Shown here piece by piece: positions 33,640 to 44,882 of a stretch of DNA of 64,000 bases. This stretch comes from Stenogyne calaminthoides (lineage: Eukaryota > Streptophyta > Magnoliopsida > Lamiales > Lamiaceae). The translations under genes and the position numbers were made by a program. The notes under the pieces are model-generated. The model ran no database searches, was not told the origin of the DNA, and saw only the letters and a list, made by a program, of their open reading frames with translations. The stretch spans positions 4,178,406 to 4,242,405 of the forward strand of contig JBBCBC010000027.1 in assembly GCA_037126765.1 (NCBI GenBank), given 5' to 3'. Each line of letters starts with the position of its first letter. Position 1 is the stretch's first letter.

Positions 33640-34830
33640 ATCAGACCCATGGACATATGACGAGGCACTCCAAGACAAGGATGCAGATTATTGGCAAACA
33701 GCAGTGAAAGCCAAAATGGGTTATATTTTCATAACCGAGTGTGGGAGCTAGTCGAACCACTTAATGGGGTCAAACCCATTGGATGCAAGTGGGTATATAA
33801 GAGGAAAAGAGGACCGGACGGGAAGGTTGAAACCTTCAAAGAAAGACTAGTGGCGAAAGGTTATACTCAGAAAGAAGGGATCGATTATAAGGAAACTTTT
33901 TCGCCCGTAGCCATGCTTAAGTCTATCCGTATTCTCTTATCGATTGCTGCACATTTCGACTTTGAAATCTGGCAAATGGATGTCAAGACAGCTTTCCTTA
34001 ACAGAAGTCTTGATGAAGAGATCTATATGCAACAACCCCAAGGCTTCATTGAAACAGGCCAAGAACACCTAGTTTGTAAGCTCAAGAAGTCCATTTACGG
34101 ACTCAAACAGGCATCCAGAGCTTGGAACCAATGTTTTGATCATGTTATAAAGTCTTATGGGTTCGATCAAAATGAGTTCGAAAGTTGTGTGTATAAAAAG
34201 TGTGTCGGAACTGCATTGGTATTCTTAGTACTATACGTAGATGACATTCTGATCATCGGGAACGATGTAAAGGTGTTATCAGACGTAAGGGCGTGGCTTT
34301 CAAAATAGTTTGATATGAAACACTTAGGGGAAGCCGGACACATCCTTGAGATCAAGATCACTCGAGATCGCAAGAAAATGATGATCGGGTTATCGCAAGC
34401 TTCATACATAGACACTGTCTTGAAACGATTCAGCATGCAAGATTCCAAGAAAGGCTTCGTACCTTTCAGGCATGGAATCCATCTATCCAAGAAAATGTCC
34501 CCTAAGACACAAGAGGAGATAGATGACATGAAAGGCATTCCTTATGCTTCGGCTGTCGGAAGCCTTATATATGCAATGCTGTGTACGAGACCGGATATCT
34601 GCTTTGTCGTAGGCATGGTAGCAAGATATCAAAGTAACCCGGGGAAAGAGCATTGGACAGCTGTTAAAAACATTCTGAAGTATCTGAAAATAACTCGGGA
34701 TAGAATGTTGGTTTATCAGTCAGATAGTCCAATCCCCATCGGCTACACGGACTCGGATTTCCAATCAGACATAGACTCCAGAAAATCTACCTCCGGTGGT
34801 GTGTTTTGCATGGGGGAGGAGTCGTGACAT
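33640..34830 (+). pseudogene. Copia reverse transcriptase
   Basis: The RVT_2 domain runs through PLNGVKPIGCKWVYKRKRGP, VAKGYTQKEGIDYKETFSPV, FDFEIWQMDVKTAFLNRSLD, the catalytic YVDDILIIG (about 34235-34262), then after a TAG (34306-34308) a frame restarts at MKHLGEAGHILEIKITRD and reaches ASAVGSLIYAMLCTRPDICF. The two open pieces, 33691-34308 and 34315-34827, are in frame with each other, so a single stop codon and little else breaks this domain. Confidence 0.9.
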
Positions 34831-35219
34831 GGAGAAGCGTCAAGCAGAAATGTGTCGCAGATTCTACCATGGAAGCCGAATATGTAGCTGCTAGCGAGGC
34901 AGCGAAAGAAGCGGTTTGGCTCAAGCACTTCCTAGTGGACTTAGATGTGGTTCCGAATTTGCCCAGCAGATTCACAATTTATTGTGATAATGCCGGAGCA
35001 GTTGCAAATTCAAGGGAATCAAGAGCCCACAAAGCCAGCAAACACATAGAAAGGAAATACCATCTTATACGAGATATCGTTAAGAGAGGAGATATAGATG
35101 TGGCAAAGATAGCATCTGAGAACAACCTAGCAGATCCATTCACAAAGAGTATGTCTCTGAATACATTCGAGAGACATGTGGAAGGAATGGGTGTCAAGAC
35201 CGTTGTCAATCTGCTTTGA
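34806..35219 (+). pseudogene. Copia RNase H domain
   Basis: WRSVKQKCVADSTMEAEYVA and IYCDNAGAVANSRESRAHKA with HIERKYHLIRDIVKRGDIDV are the copia RNase H signatures. One frameshift near 34820 separates it from the RT frame. The domain ends at a TGA at 35217-35219, about 110 bp before the 3' LTR. Confidence 0.9.
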
Positions 35220-35317
35220 GTATAAGTGGGAGAAATTATTAGGTTCGTGTAGGTGACATTAGATGTCACGGACTACGCGAGACATGTTGTAGTATACTTA
35301 AAAGCAGACTTTGAGTA

Positions 35318-35329
35318 TAAGTGGGAGAT
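35318..35329 (+). other. Copia polypurine tract
   Basis: AAGTGGGAGAT immediately precedes TGTTGGG of the 3' LTR, the expected primer site for plus-strand DNA synthesis. A similar AAGTGGGAG occurs about 100 bp upstream at 35225. Confidence 0.85.
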
Positions 35330-37162
35330 TGTTGGGATTATACTAGAAAGTATGCTTTTTACTTTGTATAATTGAAACTGAATTTTCAGACTTATTTACT
35401 GAAATAAATTGTTTATCACTGATGCTTTAAATATTATCGAATGTTACATATATTTACTGCATAACTGTTCAATAAGTCGTACGTGTTACATTGTAGTTAA
35501 TTTAGTGATACCAGATCACAGAAGATTAAATTAACAGTCCCTTGTAACTAAAAGTACGCCATTCACGACCTAGATGGAAATGAACAACCCATCGTGAAAG
35601 GTTGAAGTGTAAGACTCAGATTGGCTTGCCTTGACCAAGAGATTACACTAGTGCATGACTGATGCACTGAATAGGACCTACAGGAGGATAAATTCTTCAG
35701 AACTGAACAAGGAAGAATTAGACCTCAGTGGTTCGTTATTTCTTAATCTTCGTCCCTTAAATAGGATCATGTGGGATTGGTAACTATTGCTTTGACTTAT
35801 CATGGGTAGCGAATCAACGAGATTCAATACTTTTTATCTTGGGCAATATTATTAGTCACATGTGATTGCTAAGATTTAATACGAAGAATCGTGTGCAAGT
35901 ACGCTTGTTCGATTTGCCCCCTTGGGAGGTTCATAAGCTTTATCATACCAAATCTTTCAAGTGGAATTAGTTTTCGGTATGGATAATAATGTTGAACCGT
36001 TCCTTGACCAAGGACAAAAGATATTAATTAATGGAAAGCTATTTCACTGGCTTGAATTAATTAATGGGCTAGATAATCTTAAACACGGGAAATAATAACC
36101 GGGAGTCATATTGACTGTAATATGGGTTAAGATGGATAGTGCAATATTAATTATGTAGTGGGATTAATTAATATTTATGGGCTTGAATAATATTGTGGCT
36201 CAATATTAGATATTCAAGGTCCATTAGAAGGTTCAATCTTAATTCTCCTAAAGGACCCCTGAGTAGCCCAACATATAGTCCATTAACTAAAAAAATGATT
36301 AAAATAAATAAATATTGTTGCTTATTTTTCCCTATTAAATTCAAATATTATAGATATGTTGGGAGAAAGATTTTCTTTTAATTTTGTTATGGAATGAAGA
36401 TATGTATTCTTGGAATACAAGATTATCTCATTAAATTCAAGAAATCTCCCACATGATTATCTATCATGAAATTTTCGAAAATATTAGAAAATAAAGGGCA
36501 AGAAAGATTTTCTTGATTTTCTTGAAAAGATATTATGGAAGATATGTATTTCTTGAAATGCAAGAATATCTCATAAATTCAAGAAAATCCAAATCTTGGA
36601 ATCTTGACACCTCTTATTTTCGAAAAATCCATAATAATAGAGAATGTGGGATTTTTGTGGAATATTATAATTATGGGAAAAAGAATATAGGGGATATATT
36701 CAAGATTTCTTGGAGATCAAGAAAAGATTTTTCCACATTGTTTTAGCACAAAAATTTCGACCACCTTGGCCTCTATAAATAGGGGATGATTCTTTCATTC
36801 TCAAGTACAATTCCATGTGCTGGAAAAATTAGTAAATCCACAAAGGTGGTGCAACATAATTTATTTTCCTTTTGTTAAATCGTTCACAAGAGTCCTTCCA
36901 CCGGATAGTCGAACGAGGGCTAAGGGAATACTTGGGAAGTTCTTTTGGTTAGTCTAAATCACTGTCATCCCAAGAGGTACGTTCACGTAAACTCGTAGAA
37001 TTCCGCATGCGTAGGTTTTACGTGAATTATTATATGCATGATATGTTGTTGGATTATTATTTGAATTAATATAGGATTAATTCATGCTAGTAATAATTCT
37101 AAGAATTAAATTTGTATTTAAATATTCACCCCGAATAGATCTGTGCAACTTATTACCCAACA
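35330..37162 (+). repeat. Copia 3' LTR
   Basis: TGTTGGGATTATACTAGAAA ... TTATTACCCAACA, with the promoter box TATAAATAGGGG at 36774. The short frames inside are LTR sequence, not genes. Confidence 0.94.
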
Positions 37163-37167
37163 GTAAT

Positions 37168-37350
37168 CCTAGGGTTATCATTAAACGTTGGCATCGAAGA
37201 GTGGTCATGTTGTGTGGTATGAGAAGGGGGTTGTGTCTGCAGGGAACGCGAGGCCTCCTTGTAACGCAAAAACTCCCGGAATTCCGGTAAGTTAGCCAGT
37301 ATTTCCGCACAGATTTGTGCTACAAGGTCCACCTGATGATGTGTTGCCAT
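37168..37350 (-). pseudogene. LINE ORF1 relic (inverted), N-terminal piece
   Basis: On the minus strand it starts MATHHQVDLVAQICAEILAN at 37350 and continues LPEFREFLRYKEASRSLQTQ to FNDNPRIT at the copia junction. The reading resumes at 28019 on the other side of the copia element. Upstream on the minus strand, to about 37430, is probable 5' leader. Confidence 0.65.
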
Positions 37351-37430
37351 TATGTAAATCCAAATCGAGAAGAAACAATCAAATGTAGCGATGATCGGGG
37401 AAGATCACGTTGGAGTCGCACATAGTGAGA

Positions 37431-37568
37431 CTGTTTTTCTCTTGTGGCTCAATTTCCATGTGAAATACTTGATTGTTAAGGAACCGTTAATTCTTGAAAT
37501 TTGTACAGGATATGTTATATAGCTCATTCTTTCATTCAATGAAAATTTTACTTACCAAAAAAAAAAAA
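37431..37568 (+). mobile_element. LINE 3' tail with poly-A
   Basis: Sense-oriented 3' sequence (GAAATTTGTACAGGATATG ... CATTCTTTCATTCAATGAAA) ending in a run of about 13 A at 37556-37568. A related GTATAGG motif occurs in the 3' tail of the first LINE. Confidence 0.7.
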
Positions 37569-37581
37569 GACTTAGTCAATA

Positions 37582-39278
37582 TTTTCTACTTTGCAGTCCA
37601 GTCACAATATTCACCGAAAAGTTTCGAATTAAAATGACAAAACGACGTTCCGATTAATTTGGGACTAAAATTGAATATTGCACTAATTCGATAAAAAAAA
37701 AACTTATAATACTAAATCTATTTGAGGCCAAATTTATTATTTGAGATCCAATTTTTCATTCACACGATCACCATACTTGCAAGTAATACATTGAATTGAA
37801 CCTCTCATTGAGGAGTAGGTTTTCCAACAACTACACTACATTAGTTCCCCCAATATTTCAGATTGTAACACAAATATGATCAAACATTGATAAGCGTTGA
37901 GAATACCTAATCACATACTTTAATCAATTATATATGAGACGAGTAAAACAAGATCTCAATGGCATTGTACTCATATATAATTAATTTTAGAATAAAATAA
38001 AATTGAAAGAAGAATATATGGGTGGTACGTACTAAGTTTGTACGTCAATTAGGACAGCCGTATGCCACATACTTCTCTGATCAAATGACAGACAAGTAGT
38101 GAATACATGCATTAAATTGTAAACCCACATGCGATTCAATTAATTAAAGATGGAGTTGGTAACTATTGAATCAAAGATGGAGTTGGTAACTTGGGTATAT
38201 ATTTTAAAATTTATTCACCGTAAAATTGATTCTTCTTTTTAAAGGTAAAACCCTTTAGTTATTACGATTAATATTCTTTTGTAATATATAATTACATTCT
38301 TTAGTTATCACTACTAATACTCGTGTTGTAATATAAATCATGACACCATTTAATGTTATGAATAATATATTTATAGTAAAAAGTCGCATAATAAAATAAT
38401 AAATCATCATAATTAAAAAGTATTAATTTGACATAATGCTTCATCCACTTCTATCACATTCAATACAAAACAAACACCATATTACTATTCACAGAATTTC
38501 CCTCGTCCATCTTTTTTTTCCATCCGAATTTCCCCCGTCCACCTCAAGACGAAAACAAACGTACCCTTAGTTATCACAATTAAAACATTTTGGTAATATA
38601 AGTCACTCTCCTTATCTAGTTTCACGATTTTTTGTGGAAATTTTGTTCAACCTATACTTTGTCTTAAAGATGATTTCAGTTTTTTACTAATAAATTTATT
38701 AGTAGTAAATTAAATACTAGTTTGGTAGGAGATTTGTTTTGTAGGCTTTAAATTATATAAATAAATTAAGATATTAATTTTTATTTATTTTTTTGGGGTC
38801 TGAGATGTAAGCGTGTATTTGGGTTACTTAGAAAATAATTATTAGAGAAAAAAACAAGTGGATGATTTTTAACTAATAATGCAAACTAATTGAGGGAACA
38901 AACTGCAATTATTTAAATTATAGAGTCGGAGAGATGAAGAACAAACACAGCTGTGTCTGCTGGAGATGTTTAATTAGGTGTGCACATTTAATTGGGTACC
39001 TTTGTTTTGTTGTAAAATTTATATTTGATTGTATGTAAGTGAAGCAATTCTTTTAAATTAATTTTAATTTTAGAAATTATACTTCTAAGTTTTCAGAAAG
39101 GGGTCCTTCAATTTCAGTTTAATTAAACAAGGTTAATTTAATTGACTTAATACATACTCTCTCCTTTCTCTCCTATTCAATAGATATATGTCGTTTTTTT
39201 ATTAATACACATAAATTATTTAAAAAAATTGTTTTCTTATTATTTTATGTCGACAATTGCGTTCCATATTATATTTAC
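37582..39278. other. Intergenic DNA, nothing genic
   Basis: AT-rich. Copies of the TTATCAC-type repeat unit are at 38255-38345 and 38570-38610. No gene, RNA or complete element recognised. Confidence 0.5.
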
Positions 39279-39635
39279 GGTAAATTGCAAGAAACCCTTC
39301 GTTGTTTGAAAATATTGCGTGAAATCCACTTATGATTAGGAAATTACACGAAATCTTCTTGTGGTTTATAAAATTAAGCGAATTATTCCAAAATTAGTTA
39401 ATGATTTCATCTACTTTCTCTATTTTTTGTAACTTATTTTTAAAAAATTTGAAATTTTGAGACTATATTATAAAGAATATATCGAACAATATTTAAAACA
39501 CATAAAATCGTTAATTTGTTTTTCTCTTAAAAGGAGATAATTTTCTTAATTTTATAAATTATAATAAATTTCAAATAACGAGAGAGAATTTTGCGCAATA
39601 TTTCCAAACCATGGGGGAGTTACGACAATTAACCC
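39279..39635. mobile_element. Foldback MITE related to the 42289 element
   Basis: The left arm GGTAAATTGCAAGAAACCC is inverse to the right end GAGTTACGACAATTAACCC, with further matching inner blocks (AATATTGCGTGAAATCC against TTTTGCGCAATATTT). Left-end sequence resembles that of 42289-42856 (GGGTAAATTGC...AACCC). Target duplication unclear. Confidence 0.65.
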
Positions 39636-39648
39636 TATTTATTAAGCT

Positions 39649-39885
39649 AAGTCCTGTATACAGTCAGGTGCACCGTGCAATCATAATGTATATTAGAATC
39701 ATGCGGTTTGTTATATTGAAAGATGCAATTTATTTACACCGATCCGTGTAATTATTTTTTCATATTAATAATTGCATAGTTCAATATAAATAAATTGTAT
39801 CTTTCAGTTTAAAAAATTACATAATTTTAAAATATACTATAAATACATGATGCACCTAATTAAATATACATGAGACCACTCTTTA
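39649..39885. mobile_element. MITE-A copy
   Basis: GCTAAGTCCTGTATACAGTC then GGTGCACCGTGCAATCATAA; the right arm is TACATGATGCACCTAATTAA then ATACATGAGACCA. Arms are inverse but more diverged than in other copies. Confidence 0.72.
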
Positions 39886-39889
39886 ATTT

Positions 39890-42180
39890 AACAACAAAAC
39901 ACAATCGAAATTAACAATATTTGGACCTTGATAACATAAACCCCCACCTCACCCCACCCTTAAGTGAGATGAGGGATACATGAAAGGTGAAGAAGAGATG
40001 AGGACAAATCTTGGAATTCTTGAATTAAAATTTAAAAGAAATACAAAAAAATTGAAACCAAGTGGGCAGACATTAATAAGGATAGAATAGTTTGTGCCTT
40101 CGATGCATTGAAATTTTGAAATGGATAGTTAGAGATTTTTTTATTTGCATGGTCCACCCTTGGAATTGAACTTTAGGAAATATTTTAAAATCAAGAGGGC
40201 TTGGAAAACAAAATTGCAAATGAAAGTCCAACTATATCAAAATCTTTTTGTTAGATCTTGATGAGATACATTTTTTGTCTTTATCAATATTTTATTTCAC
40301 CAAAAATATGTGTATATATCGCGTCAAAATTGCTTTTCAGATATTTCAGTATATGTATACAGTTTGTCATTGCCTTTGATAATTATATTCATAATGTCAT
40401 CCTTTTTTTTTGTAAGGACATCCTTAATCATTACTACTATATATAGGTGTTCAAATTAGTGAGGGTTACAAATTAATTCAAAATTTGTCTATTATAATCA
40501 CTATTGTAATTTATCTGTTTCGAGCTATTATAGAAAAACAAGATTTATCTTATTTGTAGTTTTGGAGTTATAGTTTTTGCACATAACGGTGATAGAGTTC
40601 ATGTATAGACCTAGTTTACAGGAGTGTTACTCTTATTTGTATTACATTATATCCTAAAGTAATTTATTCAACGTACATCTTGGATGTATATATGCATATA
40701 TTTGTATAAAAATGATTTAATTATTAATATGAAACACAAAAGTGATGTTTATTTCGAGTTTTAATATCAGAATTTTGATTTTGAAATTTAAAACAGATTC
40801 TATTTATGAAACTTTGAAAATCGGTTTTAAAAAGCCAATCACTATCATATTATAAAATCAACTATCGCATCACTGGAGAACCAAAAAAAATGAGCATCAC
40901 CTTACTATTTAAGTATCAAAATTTTAAACCCTCCTAAATTTCAAAAACCTATTTTAAAAAGTCGCTTAAAAGTTAAAACCCAAAGCAAAACAACACCAAA
41001 TAAAATTGGAGTTTGTTTGAGTGTGTTATTTATAACTTTAAGGTAAAAATGTGCACTTTTATTGGCAATGGAGCATCCTTGCTTTGTGGAATGGCATAGA
41101 ATACACGTGCACATGGGCATGCACGCACAAAAGACACAAATAAAACCAATGTGATTTTAGGACCACTTCAATTCCTAATCTTAAAAGTAGTGTTAGAATA
41201 TGATGACAAAGTGTGTATCCAAGATAATGAGCACATTTCCTATCTATCCTAAAAGGAAAAATCACTTGAGATTTCTCCCTTTCTATTTTCCAAAATATGT
41301 ATATTGTTGTAATAAATTATGTAAACCATAGTATATGAATGATTACAATTGTCTCATCTCTAAATGTAAGAACTTCCTTTTTTATTAAATACATAATATC
41401 TGCACCCTTTTTTTTTCAATGACATCGCCTAGTTTTTTTTTTAATTTGAAGGTATTCAATCTACCGTGCAATATAAATGTATTTTAAAATGTGTAACTTA
41501 TTTTTCTGAAGTATTCAATTTGTTTACACTAAAACGTTGTCTTTTATTTTTGCAATTCAAGACAAATTCATTTTTGTTTCTCAACTTTGTCATGTAAATA
41601 TTTACGTTATTGCTATTTGTTCATTAGGCTTTTGTCTATTCTACAAAACAGTGTAGTGCTAAGTACTTATGTATATTGATATTATTGATTGGATTAGAAT
41701 TGAAAAATATAAGTGTAAAAGAATGTGATGGTCCTTCATATGTGTATGTAGTGCAAAAAGATGCTTTAGGCAGTGCTCAACACCCTAACATAAACAAAAT
41801 CACTGGTGAGGCGATCAAAATTACAAATAAATTCATAATATTTTGACATTATATGATTTAACTAACGAAATTTTAAATTTGACAACTCATTAACTTTATT
41901 GAAAGTTTCATAAATTATCCCATAAAACTTATTCTTAGTATGAAACTTATAATATTATATTTATAAATTGATATCACTATTTTTATAAATTAATATTAAT
42001 ATCATTTAATACTATAATCTTACTTTATAAATGTAATAATATAAATTGATAAATATAATGATATTAATTTATAAGTGTAATCGTATAAATTTTCTATTAT
42101 GAACATATTTTACCATAGACTTACTCAAAATCCTTTTTATCAATAATAGAGTTTTATAGTAGAATAATCTAATAAAATAT
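39890..42180. other. Intergenic DNA, nothing genic
   Basis: Short frames only. 41455-41545 looks like a decayed MITE-A fragment (CTACCGTGCAATATAAATGT). 41925-42110 is AT-rich repeat sequence shared with 2130-2290. Confidence 0.5.
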
Positions 42181-42183
42181 TTA

Positions 42184-42912
42184 AGACAAAAACTCGTATG
42201 AGACGGTTTCATGCATGAGACAGAGTACAACTTAGTACAAATCAACATTCACCCCCTTTAAAGTATTAAAGTGTCAATCTCCAAATTAGGGTAAATTGCT
42301 CCAAACCCCCATGTGGTTTGCAAAATAGGTGTCAAACCCCCGTGCTTTAAAAATTGTGTGAAACCCCCTTGTGGTTTTATAAATATTGTGTGAAATCCCC
42401 TTGTGGTTTTTTAATATGGTGTGAAACCCCAATTTTTGTTGATATAAAGGAAAGTGTATTACACACTCGCTTTTCAGTGTTATTTTTTTTCATTTTTTTG
42501 TTGAAAATGATAAAATTACCCTCCATTAACTATATTAAAGGTAATTTTGGTGTCAAGCCTTCATACTTTACAATTACATAACTATATAAAAACTTTAAAT
42601 TGTAAAAATATGAAGTCTTGACGTCAAATACCCTTATAATATAGTCAATTGGGGATAATTATATCATTTTCTAACAAAAAAAAGTGGAAAAAACATTGAA
42701 AAGCGAGTGTGTAATACACTTTTCATTATATCAACAAAAAATGGGGGGTTCATACCATATTTATAAACTATAAGGGGGTTTCGTACAATTTTTAAAGCAC
42801 AGGGAGGTTTGACACTAATTTTTCAAACCACAGTGGGGTTTAGCACAATTTATCCGTACAAATTATGATATATCTCATTGTGAGACCGTCTCACTCAAGT
42901 ATGTCTCAATAT
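42184..42912. mobile_element. MITE-B copy split by a foldback element
   Basis: Left part GACAAAAACTCGTATGAGAC to CAATCTCCAAATTA (42288); right part CAAATTATGATATATCTCAT to GAGACCGTCTCACTCAAG. Joined, these align with the intact copies at 20487 and 62057. The insert is described separately. Confidence 0.8.
42289..42856. mobile_element. Foldback (Mutator-like) MITE nested in MITE-B
   Basis: The arms are nearly 280 bp each: GGGTAAATTGCTCCAAACCC on the left against GGGTTTAGCACAATTTATCC on the right, with inner matches around AGTGTATTACACACTCGCTT / AAGCGAGTGTGTAATACACT. Flanking 9-mers TCCAAATTA (42280-42288) and TACAAATTA (42857-42865) agree at 8 of 9. Long inverted arms and 9-bp duplications suggest a Mutator-like, non-autonomous element. 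Confidence 0.82.
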
Positions 42913-43286
42913 TTTAAATAAAATTGACCATACCGCCCATACACCTTCACCATGTTACATTTTATATTACAAATTACAACCAAAAAAGAAAAGTTTGACT
43001 TGGTCAAGTAGTCTAGTATAATACTTCGTTTCTCCAAACAATTAAACTCAATTATTGGATAATGATACACCACGTTTGGCAAAGAAAGAAAAAAAGTGGA
43101 TTTAACAGAGAGAAGTGATCAAAATAGCTGGTACATTACAGTTGGCATATGGCAAGCATGGGTGCAAAGGCCCCATACCAAACAAACACAATTCCCACTT
43201 CTTAATGAAGGATTTGATGTTTGACTTGCATGCATGTAACATAAATAGTACCAAAATTAAATAAAATAAAATTCAGAAATTTATGG

Positions 43287-43294
43287 GCAAATAT
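43287..43294. repeat. hAT-like left target duplication (GCAAATAT)
   Basis: Exact 8-bp match to 44557-44564 at the ends of the following element. Confidence 0.82.
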
Positions 43295-44556
43295 CTATAT
43301 TTTAAAAACCGGAACCGGAAGTTGAGCCGGACGACCCCAAAAAAAGGTTGGACCGGGGTCGGATCGGTTGGACCGGATTGAGGCGGATTGAGCCGGTATG
43401 ACGTCATAATAAATATTATATATATATATATATGCATAATTTTTTAAAAAATTCAAAATATAGAGTATGATAAGTGAATATAAAGTATCTAAAGTCACTT
43501 CAAACTTCAAAGTTTAAACTTAAATTTCTAAACATAATAGAAATACCCATTAACATAAATAGTTCCAACTCTCAAATTTCAACTTCCAAACATAATAAAA
43601 AATGGGTATTACAATTCACTACTTCATTTGAATTGATTGATCAAGTTCAAAACTAAAATAATCAACAACACATTATGCTTGCACAAACAGAAAGAACATG
43701 CTTCTTCCCAATTTAAAAGAATGTAAATTGTAAACAAGAAATCAGGGATTTAATATTCGATATGCATTCGGCTTCAATTTTTCAGTTAAGAATTAAATCA
43801 ACTACAGTCCCATTCATCTTTCTAGTCTTAATTCTTAATTCTTAATTCGGCTTCAATTCTTAATTCTAGTGCCCCATCTACCAAATTGTATATGCTTCTT
43901 CAAGAGTCTCATTCTTCTTTCTAGTCTATTGCACAATCAAATCAATCTACCCCCCGCTAGCTTTTTACACACACACCCCTCTATTCATCGTAAGGCCACT
44001 TAAATTTCCACACCTAAATAATTTATGCTCTATCAAGACATCAAGCCCACGAGATTCTCGATATTAGGGGTAGAGAATTTCATCAAAATTGTAAACAAGA
44101 AAGCAGGGATTTCAACGGACTAATCCCACATAAAAAAAAAACAAAACAAAACTCACCGCGATCGGGCATGAAGCTCGAAGGTCTGGGCGTCGGCGAAGCT
44201 TGAAGCGACCAAATGAGGCAAATGACGGTCCGAAGTTTTCTCATACGCCATGGCCAAGGATCGTGTTGCTTAGGGCATTTCTGCTCTTGAGTCGAAGAAA
44301 TTAAACGAATGAGGAAAAAAAACAGCACTTTTCATTTCTAATCCCATTTTTCCGTAAAAAAAAAAAAAAAAAATTATTTTAATGAAAATCGGTCAAAACC
44401 GCCGGTTTAACGGTTAACCGATTTTCAATCGGTTTTGATTTTTTATTTTCAATCGATTTTTCGATTTTATACACCGGTCCATAACGATTTTATATGGCTA
44501 TTCACCGGTCCGGCTAATATCCATCACCGGGTCGACCGGATTTTTTTAAAATACAG
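43295..44556. mobile_element. Non-autonomous hAT-like transposon, 1.26 kb
   Basis: The left end CTATATTTTAAAAACCGG is matched by the inverted right end CTGTATTTTAAAAAAATCCGG. Both sub-terminal regions carry many CCGG/CGGTT words in opposite orientation (GGACCGGATTGAGGCGG on the left, CACCGGTCCGGCTAATATCC on the right). Exact 8-bp duplications (GCAAATAT) flank it, as hAT elements produce. No transposase domain; the frame at 44083-44328 has no recognisable motif. It ends 326 bp downstream of the BRI1 stop codon. Confidence 0.8.
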
Positions 44557-44564
44557 GCAAATAT
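44557..44564. repeat. hAT-like right target duplication (GCAAATAT)
   Basis: Exact 8-bp match to 43287-43294. Confidence 0.82.
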
Positions 44565-44882
44565 TAAGAGGAGAGAGAAATAGAAAGAATAGAAGAAAGG
44601 TACAAAAAAAGCATCCAAACAACACTTAGTCACCATCACTGTGAGGTCACAGATCCAACAGCACCTTTGAAAAGACTGGATCTGAATATAGTTTTTAAAA
44701 TTGAGTTATTGCTTAAGATAAGAAAAAGCCATGAAAAAATTCAGAATAACAAACTCAAACTATATATGTACAACATTTGTTATAAAGGTTAACTAAAACA
44801 ACATTTGTTTTATCTGTAAATACAACATCATTTTTCCTTCTTTTTTTTTTTGATACATTGGGAAAAAATTTGGAGACATTTC
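44565..44882 (-). other. BRI1 3' flank / probable 3' UTR
   Basis: AT-rich sequence between the BRI1 stop and the hAT-like element. On the minus strand an A-rich run lies near 44842-44852. No classic AATAAA is present, so the poly-A site cannot be fixed. Confidence 0.45.

Larger units (their letters stand above)
28025..37162 (+). mobile_element. Ty1/copia LTR retrotransposon with both LTRs
   Basis: Two LTRs of about 1.83 kb (TGTTGGG ... CAACA) bound an internal region with gag, integrase, reverse transcriptase and RNase H in the copia order (integrase before reverse transcriptase). A purine tract (AAGTGGGAGAT) precedes the 3' LTR. Stops and frameshifts in gag and integrase make it non-autonomous, although RT/RNase H is relatively intact. 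A third LTR of the same family is the solo LTR at 15464-17227. No convincing initiator-tRNA primer site follows the 5' LTR. Confidence 0.95.
26966..37566 (+). mobile_element. Second LINE insertion, rearranged, interrupted by a copia element
   Basis: It ends on the plus strand with a poly-A run (37556-37568) and is preceded and followed by AAGATTTAGCCAATA / AAGACTTAGTCAATA (26951-26965 and 37567-37581, 13 of 15 identical), a plausible target duplication. Within it are a sense zf-RVT fragment, an inverted ORF1 fragment, and a sense 3' tail. The copia element at 28025-37162 accounts for most of its length and splits the inverted ORF1. Inferred as one rearranged LINE insertion; a compound of two LINEs is also possible. 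Confidence 0.55.
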
